Below, in pieces: positions 20,336-24,560 of a stretch of 24,560 nt of DNA (the stretch's first letter is position 1; every line of letters starts with the position of its first letter). The DNA comes from Irineochytrium annulatum (Eukaryota; Chytridiomycota; Chytridiomycetes; Chytridiales; Chytridiaceae). The notes under the pieces were generated by a model. It searched no databases. It saw only the letters and a list, made by a program, of their open reading frames with translations, and was not told the DNA's origin. The position numbers and the translations under genes are program-made. The DNA is taken from positions 1 through 24,560 of the forward strand of contig JADGJL010000339.1 of the NCBI GenBank assembly GCA_027600665.1, read 5' to 3'.

Positions 20336-22321
20336 ATGGGGAAGCAACGAAAGCCGTTCATCGACAAGGAAAAGTCCCTGACCTACCAGGTCGTCCATCG
20401 GTCGCAGAGGGATCCGCGCATTGCGGACGAAGAGGCGCCCCAGCACGTCTTAAAGCCGATCCCGACGAGTCTGAACCATCTGAAGAAGGGGAAGGGCCTG
20501 GATCCCGATGCCGTCGACTACGAGTTCGAGGAGGTCAGCGATTATGACGACGACGAGGACGGGTATGAGGACTATGAGAGCGGGGAGGAGCATGACGGGG
20601 AGGATGGGGGCGAGGAGGAGGAGGAAGAAGAGGAAGGATCACAACAGGGCGATCGCGTCAAAAAACCAGCGGCAGTAGTAGCGAAAGAGGACCCGTCCAT
20701 GCACGGCATCTTCTTCAAGGACCAGGACTCGTACGACTACCTGCAGCACCTGCGTCCCATCGGGACGGACCCCACGGCGGTCTTCATGGACGCCAGGAAC
20801 GCGCCGAAGAAGGCGCCGATGGCGGGCATCCGATTCGTGGAGAAGGACGCGAGCACGGCCATGGGGGAGCGAAGGGTCGGTGGTAGCACGACGACGGAGA
20901 GGATGGCGGGCGGGATCGAGTTGCCGAGAGGGGTCTTGGGCGAGTTGGTGGAGGAGGAGACCGGCTTGATGAACAGGGAGGCGATGACGAGTGGTCAGTT
21001 TCGGTTTTTTTCTTGCACGCGCGCTGAGCCCGCTCTGTACTTTCGTCATGTCTAACCCCGTTTTATGTTTTTCTTTTTACCCCAGTGCTCGACGTTGACC
21101 CCACCATGCGTGAAGTCATTTACGCCCTCGACGACGACGCCTACGTCGAGGAAGATCTCGACGATTTCTTCGACGCCCTCAACGCGCCCGTCATCCCCGC
21201 CGACCTCGCCGCCACCCTCGTCCCCGACGCTCCCCCATCTCACCATCCAGCCGCCGATGACGACGACGAAGAGGAGGCATGGGTGAACGAGTACCGCCGC
21301 TTCGACCGCGCGCGGCCCGCGCCGGGCTCCGACGACGGGTTCGACGAGCGCGGTGATGATCTGGGCAGCCTGCCGGGCGGGAGGCGGAGGGAGAGGAACG
21401 ACGACGACGGCATGACGAACTTCTCCATGACGTCTTCTGCCATGTTCCGGAATCAGCACCTCACCTTGCTGGACGACCGGTTCGACGAGGTCATGAAGGG
21501 CTACGACGATGAGTCCGGCTCGGAGGGTGAGGAGGACAAGCTGGACGAAGTGGCCATGGATCGGATGCTGGAGGCCGGTGGGGAGGGCGTGGAGGCGATC
21601 ATACCGGGCTCGGTGTCCCAGAAGCGGCTCGACAAGATTTTTGACTCGTTCCTGGACACGACCGAGGTCGTGGGTCGGAAGAAGCTCCTGCTGAACCGGG
21701 TGTTCCCGCTGAAGCAGATGGACGCCGTCCGGGCCGAGCTGAAGGTCGCGCCCGCGTCGCTGGCGACCGAGAGCGTGGAGAACCTGCCGGGGGGAGAGAA
21801 GCTGGATGAGCAGCTGGAGGAGGAGTTCCAGAGGATGCATTTGGACAAGGGGAAGGAGCGGTGGGATGTCGAGACCGTGTTGAGCACGTACTCGAACATC
21901 TACAATCACCCGAGCATGATCAGGGAGGGCGGCGGGCCGCGTTTCAGGATGAAGAGGGGTGTGCCGGTTGTCGTGAGGGACAAGGAGGAGCAGACGCGAG
22001 AAGAGGAGAGCGAGGAGGAAGAGGAAGAGGATGACGCGGAGGAGAGTGAGTATTTTTTTTATTCGGCTTTTGGCGAGGTTGTCACCACCATCGCTAACAA
22101 CCTCCCCTTGCTTCGCTTACCTAGAAGAGAACCGAGGCAAAGCCCGACCGCGGCAGGAGACGCCAGAGGAGAAGAAGGCGCGGAAGCAGGCCATCAAACA
22201 AGAGCGAAAGGAGCGGCGGGTGGATAAGAAGGCGCTGAAGACTGCGTTCGGGGCCGAGGCGGGAAGGCAGAGGAAGACGGTTATGAACGCCGTGCAGCAG
22301 GATCGGATAGTTCCTATTTAG
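20336..22321 (+). CDS. LTV1: LTV1, 40S ribosomal subunit assembly and export factor
   Basis: LTV1 joins pre-40S particles with Enp1 and Rps3 and is released after casein-kinase phosphorylation during late 40S maturation; this is family knowledge from yeast and human. Exons 20336-20993, 21086-22045 and 22125-22321 give 604 aa, longer than the ~465 aa of yeast and human. The N-terminus shows the family block KPFIDKEKSLTYQVVHRSQR followed by DPRIADEEAPQHVL. The second block is HGIFFKDQDSYDYLQHLRPI (from residue 123). The third is MFRNQHLTLLDDRFDEVMKG, in exon 2. The basic C-terminus TPEEKKARKQAIKQERKERR is typical. Extra length comes from acidic runs in both large exons. Introns are 92 nt (donor GTCAGT, CTAAC near the acceptor) and 79 nt (GCTAAC branch), longer than in neighbouring genes. 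Confidence 0.95.
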
Positions 22322-22653
22322 AGTTTTGCTCATGGCGTAGCGTCGATTTTCCGTGTACAAGAAGCGCATATTTATGAATACAGTATGATTGAAAGATAAG
22401 AAAGTTACTTTTCACACATTCAAACTGAGAACATTGCGTTAACTTGTTTATTTGTACTGGTAGTGAATGCGCATCATGTTTGTTCGCGTTGCAATGCTTC
22501 CATTCGTTGCTGATAAGTGCGTGACTAGCTTGCTGGTTTGTGTAGGTTCATTCATTCTGCTCACATTTATCTGCTTATCGTCACCGCACGGAGAAAACGA
22601 TATTAGCTTACAAGAAAAAAGCACCCATTTTCGGCTCCACTGACTGCACACCT
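22322..22653. other. Convergent intergenic region, 3' ends of LTV1 and zinc-finger gene
   Basis: An AT-rich 332-nt gap lies between two convergent stop codons and shows no coding signal. An in-frame alternative for the minus-strand gene through a GTAAGG donor near 22671 was considered, but no convincing downstream exon follows. Confidence 0.5.
22447..22452 (-). terminator. Candidate polyadenylation signal of the zinc-finger gene
   Basis: AATAAA on the minus strand lies about 200 nt after the stop codon at 22654, within the AT-rich convergent gap. Candidate only. Confidence 0.35.
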
Positions 22654-24044
22654 TCACAACCTACCCGTCCTTACCATATCAAAATCCTTCTTGAAGTCTG
22701 CCTCCATTGCGCCCCCGATACACCACTTCTTCTTGCCCGTCCTGACATCCGTCAGAGTCATATGTCGCTCCACCAGGTCCACCTCCATGAGACTTGGGAA
22801 CCGCTTTGAGAACCACGCGTTTACCTTCGCCTTCAGCATCCGCTTGTCGGCGTCGGAGAAGGCCCTCGACCAGGTGGAGTTGAGTTCCTTGAAAATTCTC
22901 TTTTGTTGGTGAGAGAGTTTGCAGACATATCGGGATATACAAAAATAAAAGAAGCATACAAGAGATACGTACTGCTGATAAGTTTTGCCCCGATCCGGCG
23001 AGGCAGGTGCAATCGCCGAAGGAGAAGGGCCGTGATCCTGGGCTACGCTCTCTCCTCCGCTGGGACTCTGCACCGGCTCCGCATCCATGAAGATGGCCTC
23101 GACCACCTGTCCCTTCACGCTAGAGCCCATTCTGATCTTGTCGTACTTGTGGTAACTCGACGAAACTCCCGCCCTACATCCCCCGAACCCGCCATTCGCA
23201 CTCGTGCCCGTCGCCTTGTGGAAGCACGTCCAGCACAGCAGCCCGCACTTCCCTGCGACGGGGTGCGGTTTGAAGACGCCGCCCTTCGAGTTCCTCGACC
23301 GGCACTCGACGCAGATGCGGCCGGTCTTGAATATATCCTCGGGCTTCTTCGCGTTCGCGATGGTGGAGACAACCTTGAGCGACGTTGGAAAGGCCGGTGG
23401 AGCTACGGATGACGAGGAAGGTGGACCGGAGGACGAGGATGAGGACCCGGTGTTCGACCCGGCGTCGGCCGAGGAGCAGGAGCGGTCGATGAAGTTGGCC
23501 GTTCGACGGTCGCTGGGGTGTGACACCCGACGCCTCTTCCTTGCTTGGTGGTCCATGTCGCCGTCATCCCCCGCGTCCACATCCGAACCGAGACGACAGT
23601 GTTGACTGCCCACTCGCACCGATGGCGCTTCAAGATGCGAATTGTCCTCCTCATCCGAGTACGGCAGTCCGGGCTGCCGCTGGCGCTCCAGCTCCTTCTC
23701 GCACCGTCGTCGGATCCCGCTCCTAAATCCCCACGTCGGTCGATAAACCATCCCCCCTCCTCAACTAACCTTCCCCCTCTAGGCCTCTCGAGAAACAAAC
23801 CCTCCACGTCGCCTTGGGTTTCGCTCGTCGCGTCGTAATCATCGAACTTGAACACCGCAGAGGTTGAGGAGGACATGCCGCACGGGGACGACGGGCTGTT
23901 CCCCGCGCCGGCTTGGCGATCCTCCGTGGCGCGCACGGTTAGCAGGTCTACGATAGCCTGGATTCTGCGCTGAATGCGGGCCCGCTCACGTCGCAAGAAA
24001 TCGAGCTCCGCTTGGAGGTCCATCGTCGACGGCAGGACCGTCAT
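22654..24044 (-). CDS. Uncharacterised protein with N-terminal coiled coil and GATA-like cysteine cluster
   Basis: I do not recognise the family. Exons 24044-23770, 23722-22973 and 22897-22654 give 422 aa. The N-terminus has a leucine/arginine-rich helix (MDLQAELDFLRRERARIQRR then IQAIVDLL) that looks like a coiled coil. A basic patch HQARKRRRV could be a nuclear signal. The cysteine cluster is C229, C232, C251, C255 and C258; its end (LCWTCFHKATG) resembles the end of GATA zinc fingers, but the central spacing is longer than usual. The C-terminal ~85 residues are compact and end at the 22654 stop. A nuclear, possibly DNA-binding role is an inference. The start could be 24044 or the in-frame ATG at 24023. 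The second intron is ambiguous: GTACGT at 22972 to AG at 22898 (75 nt) or GTATCT to an AG two bases earlier (69 nt). Both preserve frame, and so does no splicing. Confidence 0.65.
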
Positions 24045-24560
24045 CTGCGTTGTTCGGTGCTGATGTCGGTCGAATATACTACTCTTGATGCTGTGCCTTG
24101 CAAAGAAAACGATAAAGCAGCTCTTTACGTGTCTCCCACTTAGCCGCCTCTTCCTTACTCCGGGCGACACAGAGCGTCCGTGATGGCGCGCGAGCGGGGG
24201 ATGCGGCCGCGGTATGTCGAGACAAACCGACTTACAACAACCGCCCATCGAGTGGCCGCTTGCGCTCGTTCAACGCACCGCATTGGTCGCAAGTAACAGC
24301 GGGGTCCATATGTCCGAAGGCGGCCCAGTTTAAGAATCAAAATAAAAGCTACAATCTTCCCAAAAAAAAAAATCCGGGTACAAAGCTGGAGACCTCGGAG
24401 AGGGATTAGGACAACGCCCGAAGTAGCCGGACGACTAGCTCGCCGAGACGTAAGCTGCCTATTTGGTTTGTAAAACACGACCACTTTTTCTTCTTCACGA
24501 GGAAGTCTCCGCTTGGCCTCCCCCTCGTCGCTGCTCCCCCTCCCTTGCTCCAACCATGGC
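24045..24560. other. No recognisable gene at the window end
   Basis: Short frames here have no recognisable domain. The segment should contain the promoter and leader of the minus-strand zinc-finger gene. An A9 run occurs near 24363. An ATG in a fair start context (CAACCATGGC) lies at 24556, but the window ends too soon to judge it. Confidence 0.4.

Noticed and set aside
21052..21909. 285-codon open frame on the minus strand
   Set aside because: It is antisense to LTV1 exon 2, which carries clear LTV1 family motifs.
24155..24553. 132-codon minus-strand frame at the window end
   Set aside because: It has no recognisable domain, overlaps the probable leader of the zinc-finger gene, and has no splice evidence linking it to neighbours.

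Overview
This is a 24.6-kb stretch of a eukaryotic nuclear genome, most likely fungal. The genes carry short GT-AG introns of 43-92 nt, and several of these introns have CTAAC/TTAAC-like branch sites. The gene set fits a fungus: a glyoxylate-cycle malate synthase with a peroxisomal C-terminus, an arrestin-related protein with a PPxY motif, and the 40S assembly factor LTV1. The two anoctamins have an N-terminal dimerisation-type domain and no long yeast Ist2-type tail. That could fit an early-diverging, chytrid-like fungus, but this placement is an inference and I cannot name a species.

Layout. Positions 1-889 hold no recognisable gene. Positions 890-2985 (+) encode malate synthase in six exons, ending in the peroxisomal signal AKL. 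Positions 6860-3508 (-) encode an arrestin-like (alpha-arrestin/ART) protein in two exons. Positions 10892-7321 (-) encode a 1070-aa anoctamin (TMEM16) in eight exons, called 'A' here. Positions 19619-11031 (-) appear to encode a second, giant anoctamin ('B') in 13 exons and about 2665 aa. Its last eight exons match those of A in order, phase and often exact length. Before them lie about 1800 aa of low-complexity sequence rich in Q, G, N, S and R. Positions 20336-22321 (+) encode LTV1 in three exons. Positions 24044-22654 (-) encode an unfamiliar protein with an N-terminal coiled coil and a GATA-like cysteine cluster. The last ~500 bases show no gene.

The centre of interest is the anoctamin pair. 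It is a head-to-tail tandem duplication with only 138 bp between the stop of B and the start of A. Both copies share the same departures from the canonical TMEM16 calcium site. The N-terminal extension of B carries six DPF motifs and one NPF, which are short motifs known to bind endocytic adaptors. It also carries three families of in-frame tandem repeats and a run of duplicated 40-41-codon exons, each flanked by a tiny intron. The neighbouring arrestin-like gene also belongs to an endocytic-adaptor family, although co-location is not evidence of shared function.

All exon structures were worked out by hand from splice signals, reading frame and paralogue comparison. The frames close exactly in every gene, but no transcript data were available.
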